Assembly: GCA_964492485.1 (NCBI GenBank)
Contig: CAZBKM010000003.1
Coordinates: 1-64,000 of the forward strand
DNA: 64,000 bases
Reading direction: 5' to 3'
DNA from: UBA5336 sp964492485
GTDB taxonomy: Bacteria > Pseudomonadota > Alphaproteobacteria > Caulobacterales > Hyphomonadaceae
In this document: positions 18,018-26,756 of the stretch, piece after piece
How positions within the stretch are numbered: the stretch's first letter is position 1
How the letters are laid out: each line of letters starts with the position of its first letter
Notes under the pieces: model-generated
Database searches by the model: none
Seen by the model: only the letters and a program-made list of their open reading frames with translations
Told to the model about the DNA's origin: nothing
Program-made: the position numbers and the translations under genes

Positions 18018-20705
18018 ATGGGTGAAGCGGCAATGCAGTCGGCGAGCGAACGCTGGGTTTACAGCTTCGGGGGCGGCTCGGCAGACGGCGGCATGGAGCT
18101 GAAGAACCTGCTGGGCGGCAAGGGCGCCAATCTCGCGGAGATGGCCCGGCTGGGCCTGCCGGTTCCGCCCGGGTTCACCCTGACGACGGCGGTCTGTACT
18201 GCCTTTTACGAGAACCGTCGCGCCTATCCGGCGGGCCTCGACGCCCAGGTGGCCGAGGCGCTGGCCGATCTGGAACGCAAGAGCGGCAAGGCGTTTGGCG
18301 ACCCCGAGAACCCGCTTCTTGTTTCCGTGCGGTCGGGTGCGCGCGCGTCTATGCCCGGCATGATGGACACCGTCCTGAACCTGGGCCTCAACGAGACGAC
18401 GGTTCGCGGTCTGGCGGCGAAGGCCGGCGAGCGCTTTGCCTTCGACAGCTATCGCCGCTTCATCCAGATGTACGCCAATGTCGTGCTCGGCATGGGCCAT
18501 GACGAGTTCGAGCACATCCTGGAAAGCCACAAGGAGCGCCAGGACTACAAGCTCGATACGGAACTCACCGCCGAGGACTGGAAGGCGGTGATCGCGCAGT
18601 ACAAGGACGCGGTCCTGACGGCGATGGGTCATCCCTTTCCCGAGGATCCGCATGATCAACTCTGGGGCGCCATCGGGGCGGTGTTCGGCTCGTGGATGAA
18701 TGACCGCGCGATCACTTACCGCAAGCTCAACGACATTCCCCATGAATGGGGCACCGCCGTGAACGTTCAGGCCATGGTATTCGGAAACATGGGCGAGACG
18801 TCGGCCACCGGTGTAGCGTTCACGCGTGATCCGTCGACCGGCGAGAAGATGTTCTATGGCGAATTCCTGATCAACGCCCAGGGCGAGGACGTCGTGGCCG
18901 GCATCCGCACGCCCGCACCGATTTCCAAGCAGCGTGCCGAGGCCATCCAGTCCGAGGAGCGTTCGCTCGAGGAGGCGATGCCCGACGTGTATCGCCAACT
19001 GGTCGACGTGGCCAACCGGCTCGAGCACCACTACCGTGACATGCAGGATCTGGAGTTCACGGTGGAGGAAGGAACCCTCTACATGCTCCAGACCCGCAAC
19101 GGGAAGCGTACGGCTGCCGCCTCGCTCAAGATCGCGGTCGACATGGCCCAGGAGGGGTTGATCAGCGAGACGGAAGCCGTGCTGCGCCTCGATCCGGCAC
19201 AGCTCGAACAACTTCTCCACCCGACGATTTCCGAGGACGCCAAGCGCGACATTCTCGTGCGCGGTCTGCCGGCCAGCCCCGGTGCGGCGCGTGGCCAGGT
19301 CGTTTTCGACAGTGACGAAGCCGCCTCGCTGGCGGAGAAGGGGATCGACGTGATCCTGGTTCGGGTCGAGACCAGCCCGGAAGATATCCACGGGATGCAC
19401 GCGGCCAAGGCGATCGTGACGGCCCGTGGTGGTATGACGTCGCACGCTGCCGTTGTGGCGCGGGGCATGGGGCGTCCCTGTGTGTGCGGCGCCAGCGACC
19501 TGCAGATCGACGCTGCACGTGACGTGTTCCGCGCCGGTGGGCGGGAAGTGCGGAAGGGCGAGATCATCACGGTGGACGGCGCTGCGGGTCAGGTCCTGGC
19601 CGGAGAGGTCGAGATGCGCCAGCCTGACCTGTCGGGCGACTTTGCAAGCCTGATGGTCTGGGCCGATCGCGCCCGGACCCTCAAGGTCCGCACGAATGCC
19701 GAAACGCCCATCGATGTGCGCACGGCGCGCGATTTTGGTGCAGAGGGCATCGGATTGTGCCGGACAGAGCACATGTTCTTCGAAGCCGACCGGATACCGG
19801 TGGTTCGGTCGATGATCCTTGCGGCAAACGAGGCTGGCCGCCGCGAAGCCCTGCGCAAGCTCCTGCCGTTCCAGAGGTCCGACTTCGCCGAGATCTTCCG
19901 GATCATGGAAGATCGCCCCTGCACGATCCGCCTGCTGGACCCGCCGCTGCATGAATTCCTCCCACACAGCGATGAGGACCTGGAGGCGGTCGCCAGGGAA
20001 TCGGGACTCGATGCGGCGGCCCTGAAACAGCGCGCCGCCGAGCTGCACGAAAGCAATCCCATGCTGGGACATCGCGGGTGCCGTCTCGGTATCACTTATC
20101 CGGAGATCTACGAGATGCAGGCCCGGGCCATCTTCGAGGCTGCATGCGATGTCGCCACGGAGACCGGCAAGCCCTCGATCCCTGAGATCATGGTACCGCT
20201 GGTGGCGACCCACGAGGAACTGGCGATCCTGAAGGACGTGATCGACAGAACCGCCAAGGCGGTGTTCGAGGAGCGCGGCCAGACGCTGGACTATCTGGTC
20301 GGCACGATGATCGAGCTGCCGCGCGCGGCCCTGCGCGCGGGCGACATCGCCCAGTCGGCAGCCTTTTTCTCCTTCGGCACCAACGACCTTACCCAGACCA
20401 CGCTCGGCATCTCGCGCGACGATGCCGGCCGGTTCCTCAAGGTCTACGAAGAGATGGGGATCTATCCCAAGGATCCCTTCGTCACGATGGATCAGTCGGG
20501 AGTCGGTGAACTGGTCGAACTTGCCGCAGAGCGCGGCCGCAAGAGCCGACCGGGTATCAAGCTGGGCATCTGCGGCGAACATGGCGGCGATCCCGCATCC
20601 ATCGCCTTCTGTCACAAGACCGGACTCGATTACGTGTCCTGTTCGCCCTACCGGGTGCCGATCGCGCGGCTGGCCGCGGCCCACGCGGCGCTGAAGGCCG
20701 AGTAG
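18018..20705 (+). CDS. ppdK: Pyruvate, phosphate dikinase
   Basis: An 895-residue enzyme interconverting pyruvate + ATP + Pi and PEP + AMP + PPi. The domain order is: N-terminal ATP-grasp (LLGGKGANLAEMARLGLPVPP near 30-50), swivelling phosphohistidine domain with GGMTSHAAVVARGMGRP (catalytic His476), and C-terminal PEP/pyruvate barrel ending in GICGEHGGDP (catalytic Cys852). A GAGG-type ribosome site (GGAACAGGAGGTAAC) precedes the ATG, an unusually strong one for this window. It is likely co-transcribed with glyQS. A candidate terminator lies 73 bases downstream. Confidence 0.97.
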   Translation: MGEAAMQSASERWVYSFGGGSADGGMELKNLLGGKGANLAEMARLGLPVPPGFTLTTAVCTAFYENRRAYPAGLDAQVAEALADLERKSGKAFGDPENPLLVSVRSGARASMPGMMDTVLNLGLNETTVRGLAAKAGERFAFDSYRRFIQMYANVVLGMGHDEFEHILESHKERQDYKLDTELTAEDWKAVIAQYKDAVLTAMGHPFPEDPHDQLWGAIGAVFGSWMNDRAITYRKLNDIPHEWGTAVNVQAMVFGNMGETSATGVAFTRDPSTGEKMFYGEFLINAQGEDVVAGIRTPAPISKQRAEAIQSEERSLEEAMPDVYRQLVDVANRLEHHYRDMQDLEFTVEEGTLYMLQTRNGKRTAAASLKIAVDMAQEGLISETEAVLRLDPAQLEQLLHPTISEDAKRDILVRGLPASPGAARGQVVFDSDEAASLAEKGIDVILVRVETSPEDIHGMHAAKAIVTARGGMTSHAAVVARGMGRPCVCGASDLQIDAARDVFRAGGREVRKGEIITVDGAAGQVLAGEVEMRQPDLSGDFASLMVWADRARTLKVRTNAETPIDVRTARDFGAEGIGLCRTEHMFFEADRIPVVRSMILAANEAGRREALRKLLPFQRSDFAEIFRIMEDRPCTIRLLDPPLHEFLPHSDEDLEAVARESGLDAAALKQRAAELHESNPMLGHRGCRLGITYPEIYEMQARAIFEAACDVATETGKPSIPEIMVPLVATHEELAILKDVIDRTAKAVFEERGQTLDYLVGTMIELPRAALRAGDIAQSAAFFSFGTNDLTQTTLGISRDDAGRFLKVYEEMGIYPKDPFVTMDQSGVGELVELAAERGRKSRPGIKLGICGEHGGDPASIAFCHKTGLDYVSCSPYRVPIARLAAAHAALKAE

Positions 20706-21075
20706 GACCGCGAACTCCGCAGGTCGGCCACGTGCCGGCCCGAGATGGTTCAGGATCGTTGCGCAGGCGCAACAGTCAGGGGCGTGACCGTACGAACGGC
20801 ACGCCCCCAATCTTTCGAAAACGACCCCAATCCAAGGCGTTAGAGGTTATCCTTTCGTGCAATGCGGAAAGGGTTGCCAAGGCACCGCGAAAACATCACA
20901 CCTCTGTCACGGGCTAGGGGGCTGGCCGCGATGTTGCTTGTTCAGGTCCGGCTCATACATGGCAGGGCCAGATGTAGACTACCGGCGGGCCAGATGGGTC
21001 TGCGGAATGAGAGGGTCGACCGCGCGCCACGAGAGCGCATGAGACACGCGGCGACCGCCCATGACGTAGGGGGCG
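20706..21075. other. Intergenic region between ppdK and the SleB gene
   Basis: No gene is supported in these 370 bases. The first part holds a perfect inverted repeat GTTGCGC-AG-GCGCAAC (20758-20773), too tight for a hairpin but suitable as a protein site, and the terminator-like hairpin at 20779-20807. The remainder presumably carries the promoter of the wall hydrolase gene; no convincing -35/-10 pair was identified. Confidence 0.5.
20779..20807 (+). terminator. Candidate terminator after ppdK
   Basis: A GC-rich hairpin: GGGGCGTG (20779-20786), 13-base loop, CACGCCCC (20800-20807), followed by CAATCTTTCG. The U-tract is poor, so it may be Rho-assisted. Confidence 0.45.
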
Positions 21076-22059
21076 ATGGTGAAAAAACCGGTCTCGATGA
21101 TCGAACGCATGCGGTGTGGACTGGGCGCGCAGGCCCGGGCCGTGGTGCGGCGATGGCAGCTCGCCAGCGACGCGGAGCGGTGGCGCGCCGTGCGCCGGTC
21201 CACCGCGACCCTGTCGGCGAGCCTGCTGCTGCTGGTCGGACTGCCGACCCTGTCGAGCGAGCAGGCGGAGCGACGCGCTGCGGCCGAAGCGCGCGAGGAA
21301 GCCAGGCTCTTTGCCGCCTATCGCGATGGCGGGGCGGCGATCCGCGCCCGGCCCGACTCACCCGCGCTTCTGCGTAATCCTTGGATGGTGACGATCGAGC
21401 AGAGCCTGGAGCGCCAGAGCCAGGCCGCGCTCGGTCGCTATGCCGCCCGGGACCGCGACCTGGTCGCCCTGCGCGGCCTGTCCAGCTTCCAGCCGGCGCA
21501 CTTCGAGCGCGCCGAGCGCAAGACCATCGATCATCATTGCCTCGCCGAGGCAGTCTACTACGAAGCCCGCAGCGAGCGGGTAGAAGGCCAATTGGCTGTC
21601 GCCGAAGTGGTCATGAACCGGGTACGCGACCATCGCTATCCCAACAGCGTCTGCGATGTGGTCTACCAGGGAGCAACCCGCACCACCGGTTGCCAGTTCA
21701 CCTTCACCTGTGACGGATCGCTGGCCCGCAAGCCTCGCGGCGACAATTGGCGCAGGGCTCAGGCCGTGGCCGCTCAGGTGCTGATGGATCTGCACGAGCG
21801 GCGAACCGGAAGCGCGACGCATTATCATGCCGATTACGTGAATCCGATCTGGAACGCAGGCCTGATCCAGACCCGAACCATCGGCACCCACATCTTCTAC
21901 CGGTTCCCCCGTGGTGCGGAATGGGCGGACGTGCGAAACGCGGTGGCCGAGCGCCGGGCACGCGAACGGCGGGGCAGCGGCATTCAGACGGTCTCCGCAG
22001 GGTCGACCGACGATTTGAACACCCGTGCCCTCAAGGCCATTCAGACAGCCGCGCCCTAG
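21076..22059 (+). CDS. SleB-type cell wall hydrolase (Hydrolase_2 family)
   Basis: A 327-residue envelope protein. Residues about 45-65 form one hydrophobic segment (LSASLLLLVGLPTLSS) acting as signal anchor. The catalytic domain is in the C-terminal half, with LAEAVYYEARSERVEGQ (the conserved Glu of the SleB fold), VVMNRVRDHRYPNSVCDVVY, CQFTFTCDG and THYHADYV. Family members cleave peptidoglycan glycan strands (lytic transglycosylase-like); in non-sporulating alphaproteobacteria they are thought to act in wall remodelling. Its TAG stop aligns with the first bases of repeat copy R3. Confidence 0.88.
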   Translation: MVKKPVSMIERMRCGLGAQARAVVRRWQLASDAERWRAVRRSTATLSASLLLLVGLPTLSSEQAERRAAAEAREEARLFAAYRDGGAAIRARPDSPALLRNPWMVTIEQSLERQSQAALGRYAARDRDLVALRGLSSFQPAHFERAERKTIDHHCLAEAVYYEARSERVEGQLAVAEVVMNRVRDHRYPNSVCDVVYQGATRTTGCQFTFTCDGSLARKPRGDNWRRAQAVAAQVLMDLHERRTGSATHYHADYVNPIWNAGLIQTRTIGTHIFYRFPRGAEWADVRNAVAERRARERRGSGIQTVSAGSTDDLNTRALKAIQTAAP

Positions 22060-22290
22060 AGGAACTTCAAGTCAATCAGAGGCAGTGAAGATCCGCTAGA
22101 GCATTTTCAAGCGAAGTGGAAACCGGTTCGCGTTAAGAAAATGCGCAAAAACAAGAAGCTAGCGCATCTTCACTGCCTCTGATTGATTTGAAGATGCGCT
22201 AGAGCGCTGGCCTTTCGTTTCACTCCGGACCGTCGCTGTCCATCATTGTTCTTGCGCAAGTCTCCGTCCGCAACCAGGTCCGAATGCTGT
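22057..22290. repeat. Interspersed hairpin repeat copy R3 (H1-H2-H1' then H3-H4)
   Basis: The most complex copy. A direct H1 (22057-22096) is followed by H2 in reverse orientation (22101-22143, arms GCATTTTC and GAAAATGC) and then H1 again inverted (22160-22200, stem AGCGCATCTTCA / TGAAGATGCGCT). The two H1 modules form long terminal inverted repeats around H2. Then come remnants of H3 (22212-22237, outer arm lost) and H4 (22252-22290). The stop codon of the upstream gene is its first codon. Confidence 0.88.
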
Positions 22291-22352
22291 AAGGCGACCG
22301 GCTGTCGGTTGCAGCCGGCTGCTTTGGTTTTGCTCGTGTGCGGTCCGGATGC

Positions 22353-23162
22353 TCAGGCGCGCGCCGGCAGACCCTTCAGCAATTGCTTGCGTAGTCCCTT
22401 GGGGAAGAAGCGCTGGGCGAACCGGGCCCGTTCGGCGTCCTTGCCCACCATATAGTGGACCTCGCGGCCATGGGCCGCCTCCCACGCCTTCTCGGCGGCC
22501 AGTGAGACCGGGTAGACAGTCTGTCCCTGTTCGCGGATCTGGTCGCTCATCTTTACGTTTGAATTAGCCGAGGCGCCCATGTCGAGTATCGGCGTGTCGA
22601 CAAACCAGGGCATCAGGCTGGTGACCCGCACGTCGAGGTCTCGGAACTCAACGTCCAGCGCTTCGGTCAGGCCGCGTACGGCGAACTTTGTGGCGGAGTA
22701 GACCGCGAGTTTGGGCGAACCGACAACGCCTGCGGTCGACGCGGTGTTCACGATCCGCGCCCCTTCGGTCGCCTTCAGCGCGGGGAGACAGGCATGGACG
22801 CCATTGATGACGCCCTTCACGTTCACGTCGACGACCCAGTCATTGTCCTCCGGCGGGATGTCCTCGAACCAGCCATGGCGCCCGACACCCGCATTGTTGA
22901 AGAGCACGTTCATCCGCCCGCCCGTGGCGTCGGTGAACCCCTTGACCGCCTCGGCCCACTGGGCACGGTCGCGAACGTCGAGACGGGCCACATGGCAGTT
23001 TTCGCCGCCGATCACGTCGGCCACCTCTGCCAGACCCTGTTCGTTCACGTCATAGAGGCCGGTGAACCAACCCTTGCGGGCGAAGTAGCGCGCGGTTTCG
23101 GCGCCGATTCCCGACGCGGCGCCGGTAACAAAGATGCTTTTTCGGCCATGGGCTGTCGCCAT
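22353..23162 (-). CDS. Short-chain dehydrogenase/reductase
   Basis: A 269-residue classical SDR. It has the NAD(P) motif TGAASGIG (13-20), NNAG (89-92), catalytic Ser near 142, and Tyr155/Lys159 in YSATK. A basic C-terminal tail (PKGLRKQLLKGLPARA) is unusual. The start at 23162 was chosen because a GGGGAGGA ribosome site lies six bases upstream; the frame is open to 23219, overlapping nadC, but that start lacks such a site. It is the last gene of the minus-strand NAD run and is separated from nadC by 53 bases. The substrate is unknown and a link to NAD synthesis is not implied. Confidence 0.88.
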   Translation of the reverse strand: MATAHGRKSIFVTGAASGIGAETARYFARKGWFTGLYDVNEQGLAEVADVIGGENCHVARLDVRDRAQWAEAVKGFTDATGGRMNVLFNNAGVGRHGWFEDIPPEDNDWVVDVNVKGVINGVHACLPALKATEGARIVNTASTAGVVGSPKLAVYSATKFAVRGLTEALDVEFRDLDVRVTSLMPWFVDTPILDMGASANSNVKMSDQIREQGQTVYPVSLAAEKAWEAAHGREVHYMVGKDAERARFAQRFFPKGLRKQLLKGLPARA

Positions 23163-23215
23163 GGAAGTCCTCCCCGTGGTCAGCCCGCTCGAGCAGGCCT
23201 GATGATCGGTGAAGC

Positions 23216-24076
23216 TCACGGTACATCCAGACCGACGTCAAGGTTCGGGGCGGAATGGGTCAGGGCGCCGACGGAGATGAAGTCGACCCCGGTGGCCGCA
23301 ATCTCGGCCACGGTCTCCAGAGACACCCCGCCCGAGGCCTCCGACACGCAGCGCCCCGCGATCAGCCGGACGGCCTGACGCAGGGTGGGCGGATCCATAT
23401 TATCGAGAAGGACGGCGTCGGGACGGCCTTGGAGCGCCTCGGCAAGCTGATCGAGCGTGTCGACTTCGATCTCGATCGCGCGCAGGTGCCCGGCATAGGC
23501 GTGCGCCCGACTCAGCGCCTCGCTTATGGAGCCGCAGGCTGCGATATGGTTGTCCTTGATCAGGATCGCATCGTCGAGGCCATAGCGGTGCGAGGTGCCG
23601 CCGCCACACCGCACCGCCCGCTTCTCCAGGGCCCGCAGGCCAGGGGTCGTCTTGCGGGTACAGACGATGCGCGCGGGCGTGCCCTCGATCGCGGCCACAT
23701 AGTGCGCGGTGGAGGTGGCAATTCCGGACAGGTGACCGATCAGGTTCAGCATCGTCCGCTCGGCCGTCAGGATGGCGCGCGCGGCGCCCTCCAGGCTCAC
23801 CACGGTCTGGCCGGGCGAGACGGCGTCGCCATCGGCGACATGCGCCGTCCAGGTCACGTCCCGGTCGACCAGGCCCAGCGCATAGCGGGCGGCATCCAGC
23901 CCGGCCAGCCGACCGGGCTTTCGCGCCACGATGTCCGCTTTCAGCCCGGTACCGGACGGAATGGTGGCATCGGTTGTCAGGTCGCCCGCCCGTCCGAGGT
24001 CTTCGGCCAGGGCGAGGCGGATGATCGGGTCGAGGACCAGGTCTGGAAGTGGCGGGGGTGGGGGCGTGGGCGTCAT
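23216..24076 (-). CDS. nadC: Nicotinate-nucleotide pyrophosphorylase (carboxylating)
   Basis: A 286-residue quinolinate phosphoribosyltransferase that converts quinolinate and PRPP to nicotinate mononucleotide, the third step of de novo NAD synthesis. The signature RKTTPGLRALEKRAVRCGG with GGTSHRYGL and ILIKDNHI is complete. A Pro-rich MTPTPPPPPLP leader precedes the conserved domain. The start codon overlaps the nadB stop by four bases, so it is translationally coupled to nadB. Confidence 0.97.
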   Translation of the reverse strand: MTPTPPPPPLPDLVLDPIIRLALAEDLGRAGDLTTDATIPSGTGLKADIVARKPGRLAGLDAARYALGLVDRDVTWTAHVADGDAVSPGQTVVSLEGAARAILTAERTMLNLIGHLSGIATSTAHYVAAIEGTPARIVCTRKTTPGLRALEKRAVRCGGGTSHRYGLDDAILIKDNHIAACGSISEALSRAHAYAGHLRAIEIEVDTLDQLAEALQGRPDAVLLDNMDPPTLRQAVRLIAGRCVSEASGGVSLETVAEIAATGVDFISVGALTHSAPNLDVGLDVP

Positions 24077-25623
24077 GCTGTATCAAATTCCAGGGGAGCC
24101 GCTGGCAACGGGCTGTAGCCGCGCAGCGCCTCCGGGCCAGGATCGGGATAGTCTGACCGAAAGTGACCGCCCCGGCTTTCGGTTCGGGCCAGGGCGGCGT
24201 CCACCATCAGCCGCGCCACGGTCAGGGCGCGGGCAGCCCCTTCACGCGCCTCGGTCGCAGCGATCCAGGCTTGCAGGCGCAAGAGCCCGCCGGCGTTGCG
24301 CATCACGCCGCAATCGGTCTGCATTCGTGCGCGCAGGTCCTGCAGGACCGGATCGGACAGGGAGGGCAGGATGCGACCGGACGCGGCGCCGGGATCGCTC
24401 AGATCTGCGTCCCGAAGGCGGCGGGCGATGCGATCGGCGAACACGACAGCCTCCAGCAGGGAGTTCGAGGCGAGGCGATTGGCGCCGTGCGTGCCCGTCG
24501 AGGCGCACTCCCCGCAAACCGAAAGCCCATCCAGGCTGGCGCGTCCCCAGGTGTCGCTCACGATGCCACCCATGTGATAATGGGCTGCGGGCGAGACCGG
24601 CATGGGGTCGCGGCGTGGATCGAGGCCGGCCGCCTGGCAGGCCTTGAAGACGGTGGGGAACCGGTCGGGAAATGCATCGCCCACCGCTTCGGTGGCATCC
24701 AGATAGGCGCCGCGCCCCGCTTCGCGTTCCGCGTGGATCGCCCGCGCCACGGCGTCTCGGGGGGCCAGTTCGCCGCGCGGATGGTAGCCCGACATGAAGG
24801 CATGGCCCTGTGCATCGACAAGGCGGGCGCCCTCGCCACGCAGGGCCTCGGTCGCCAGCGGTGCCGGATCGAGGCCGACATCGAGTGCGGTCGGGTGGAA
24901 CTGCACGAATTCAAGATCGGCAAGCAGGGCGCCGGCCTCCCAGGCCATGGCGAGCGCGTCCCCGCGTGAGCCGCGGGGATTGGTCGTGACCCGGTAGAGC
25001 CCACCGCTGCCGCCGGTACACAGAACGGTCTCGCGTGCCGACAGCGCAGCGAGATCGCCGGTGCGACGCTGGATCGCCACGCCGCCGATACGGCCAGTCC
25101 TATCCTGCAGCAGCGCAAGGGCGCGCGCATCCTCAACCAGCGTGACGTGCGGCTGGGCCCGTACGGCCTCCGCAAGGGCATCCATGATGGCGCGCCCCGC
25201 CAGATCGCCTGCCACCCGAGCCACACGCGGACGGGAATGGGCCGCTTCCAGCGACAGGGCAAGTGCGCCGTCGGGTGTGCGGTCAAAAGGCACGCCGAGC
25301 CGCAGAAGGTCGTAAACGCGTGGCGGTCCCTCCTCGGCGACGAGCCGGGCGATCACCGGATCGACGAGGCCGCCGCCTGCATTGACCGTATCTTGGGCGT
25401 GGGCCTCGGGCGTATCCTCGGGATCGAGCGCCGCAGCGATGCCGCCCTGGGCCCAGGCGGAACTGGCCGCTTCCCCGATGGGCGCCGTGGAGAGCACGGT
25501 AACCGGCCGCGGCGCCAGGCGCAGCGCCAGGAACAGGCCGGCGAGGCCTGCTCCGACGATCAGGATATCGTCACTGGCGCCGGGCGGACCGTCGGCTGAG
25601 AGGCGCGTCTCGTTGGTGATCAT
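24073..25623 (-). CDS. nadB: L-aspartate oxidase
   Basis: A 516-residue flavoprotein of the succinate dehydrogenase/fumarate reductase family that oxidises L-aspartate to iminoaspartate. FAD-binding motif: ILIVGAGLAGLFLALRL near 20-36. Active-site segments: SSAWAQGGIAAAL, HPRGELAPRDAVARAI and YHMGGI. Near the C-terminus, ESRGGHFRSDYP is the characteristic arginine-containing loop. The ATG overlaps the stop of the preceding secreted-protein gene (TGATG), and nadC overlaps its end. Confidence 0.97.
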   Translation of the reverse strand: MITNETRLSADGPPGASDDILIVGAGLAGLFLALRLAPRPVTVLSTAPIGEAASSAWAQGGIAAALDPEDTPEAHAQDTVNAGGGLVDPVIARLVAEEGPPRVYDLLRLGVPFDRTPDGALALSLEAAHSRPRVARVAGDLAGRAIMDALAEAVRAQPHVTLVEDARALALLQDRTGRIGGVAIQRRTGDLAALSARETVLCTGGSGGLYRVTTNPRGSRGDALAMAWEAGALLADLEFVQFHPTALDVGLDPAPLATEALRGEGARLVDAQGHAFMSGYHPRGELAPRDAVARAIHAEREAGRGAYLDATEAVGDAFPDRFPTVFKACQAAGLDPRRDPMPVSPAAHYHMGGIVSDTWGRASLDGLSVCGECASTGTHGANRLASNSLLEAVVFADRIARRLRDADLSDPGAASGRILPSLSDPVLQDLRARMQTDCGVMRNAGGLLRLQAWIAATEAREGAARALTVARLMVDAALARTESRGGHFRSDYPDPGPEALRGYSPLPAAPLEFDTA

Positions 25624-26090
25624 CAGGAACTGGGCCTCGCCTCGGGCCGCTTGAACACCACGCTGTCACGATAATTCTGATCGTACCAGGTCCCGCGCAT
25701 CTCACCCGGTCCGGTGGGCCGCACGGTGAAATGGTCGGGCAGGTAGCGCTCGGCCGGCACGTCCGGCGACAGCGAACGCTCGACGCGACTTCGGATCAGC
25801 AGGAAATCACCCTGGTCCACCACGCGGCAGGACTGCTCGATGAATGCGGGACTTGAATCCAGCGCGCCGCAGGTTTCCCCGCTGACGAAACGGCAGGTGC
25901 GGCTGCCGTCGGCCTGCCGGGTCGCGTCGATGGTCATGTCGCCAGAAATGGTGCAGCCCTTGGCCTCGATCTCTGTGTGGAAGGTCCAGCGACCGGACGT
26001 GTCCTCGCTCGCATGGACGGGAACCGCAAGACCCAGCACACTGGCGAGTAGACCGGACAGGCCGGCGAGACGCGCGGCGAACCGGATCAT
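25623..26090 (-). CDS. Secreted four-cysteine protein Y in the nad operon
   Basis: A 155-residue protein with a Sec signal peptide (about 1-27, ending VPVHAS). The mature part has four cysteines (46, 66, 74, 88), then FLLIRSRV (96-103), a YLPDHF motif (116-121) and a GEMRGTWYD end. All these elements recur in the same order and spacing in the upstream gene X, so the two are tandem paralogues. Its start overlaps the X stop (ATGA) and its stop overlaps the nadB start (TGATG). I do not recognise the family; two disulfides in a small periplasmic beta-rich protein is an inference. Why it lies within a cytosolic NAD pathway operon is unexplained. Confidence 0.75.
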   Translation of the reverse strand: MIRFAARLAGLSGLLASVLGLAVPVHASEDTSGRWTFHTEIEAKGCTISGDMTIDATRQADGSRTCRFVSGETCGALDSSPAFIEQSCRVVDQGDFLLIRSRVERSLSPDVPAERYLPDHFTVRPTGPGEMRGTWYDQNYRDSVVFKRPEARPSS

Positions 26091-26713
26091 GAGCCCGCTC
26101 CCGGCGCACGACGGAACTCCGCCGTGGCGGTCACCGCAGAGACCAGCGCGCCATACATCCGGTCAGGACCCTGGATGGTCAGGGCAAAATTGTCTGGCAC
26201 GTAGCCGATATCGATCTCCGCCCCGGTCGGACCGGTCGCTTCAAGCACTTCGGCGATGCGCGAGCGGATGGAGACCTGATTGCCGAACCGCTGCGCGGTG
26301 CAGGTCTGGTGGACCCGGGCACGCCCCCAAGTCTCGCATTGCTCCTGGGCGATCAGTTCGCAGGCATAGTGGCCGGTTTCCGGGTCTGCCGACAGGTTCA
26401 GTTGACCGGTCATGCGGCAGTCGCCGCCGCGATAGACGGTCGTTTCGAACACCCAGAAACCAAGTATACCGGAGGCGGTTTCCTCGCGTGCCGAGGCCTC
26501 GGCCTTGCCCGGCATCAGGATCAAGCTGGCCGCCAGCGCAACCGCCAGGGTGCGGGCCAGAGAGCGGGCCAGAGAGCAGGCCAGAGAGCAGGCCAAGGCC
26601 GGGACCAGCGTCCCGGCCATAGCCAGCGCCGAGACTTCGACCGAGATTGGGGCAAGGCGCGGGCCCGGCGGCCTGGCTTCGACACGGTGCGCGGGAAGGA
26701 TCCTTGAACTCAT
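26087..26713 (-). CDS. Secreted four-cysteine protein X in the nad operon
   Basis: A 208-residue protein. A long N-terminus leads to a hydrophobic stretch with repeating Ser-Leu-Ala units (ACSLACSLARSLARTLA, 41-57) encoded by 12-base tandem repeats, then ILMPGKAEA as a probable cleavage region near 72. The mature part has Cys99, 118, 126 and 138, SIRSRI (148-153), YVPDNF (171-176) and DRMYGAL, matching protein Y element by element. The start could be 26713 or the internal ATG at 26620 (MAGTLVPALACSL), which gives a more ordinary signal peptide. It lies 43 bases after nadA. The function is unknown. Confidence 0.72.
   Translation of the reverse strand: MSSRILPAHRVEARPPGPRLAPISVEVSALAMAGTLVPALACSLACSLARSLARTLAVALAASLILMPGKAEASAREETASGILGFWVFETTVYRGGDCRMTGQLNLSADPETGHYACELIAQEQCETWGRARVHQTCTAQRFGNQVSIRSRIAEVLEATGPTGAEIDIGYVPDNFALTIQGPDRMYGALVSAVTATAEFRRAPGAGS
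26551..26598. repeat. 12-base tandem repeat in the signal region of X
   Basis: Four imperfect units of GGGCCAGAGAGC/AGGCCAGAGAGC run through 26558-26598. The unit is a multiple of three, so copy-number change would lengthen or shorten the hydrophobic leader of protein X without shifting the frame. Confidence 0.7.
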
Positions 26714-26756
26714 GGGTCATACCTGCGCGTCCGCGTGGCGTTGTCCAGCCCGGCGA

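Noticed and set aside
17304..20810. A minus-strand open frame of 1168 codons opposite ppdK
   Set aside because: It is the mirror of a GC-rich coding region. ppdK on the plus strand has all family motifs; the minus translation shows no domain and is rich in Arg, His and Gly.
20732..21042. Overlapping short plus-strand frames between ppdK and the SleB gene
   Set aside because: They cross the terminator hairpin, lack ribosome sites and contain irregular composition.
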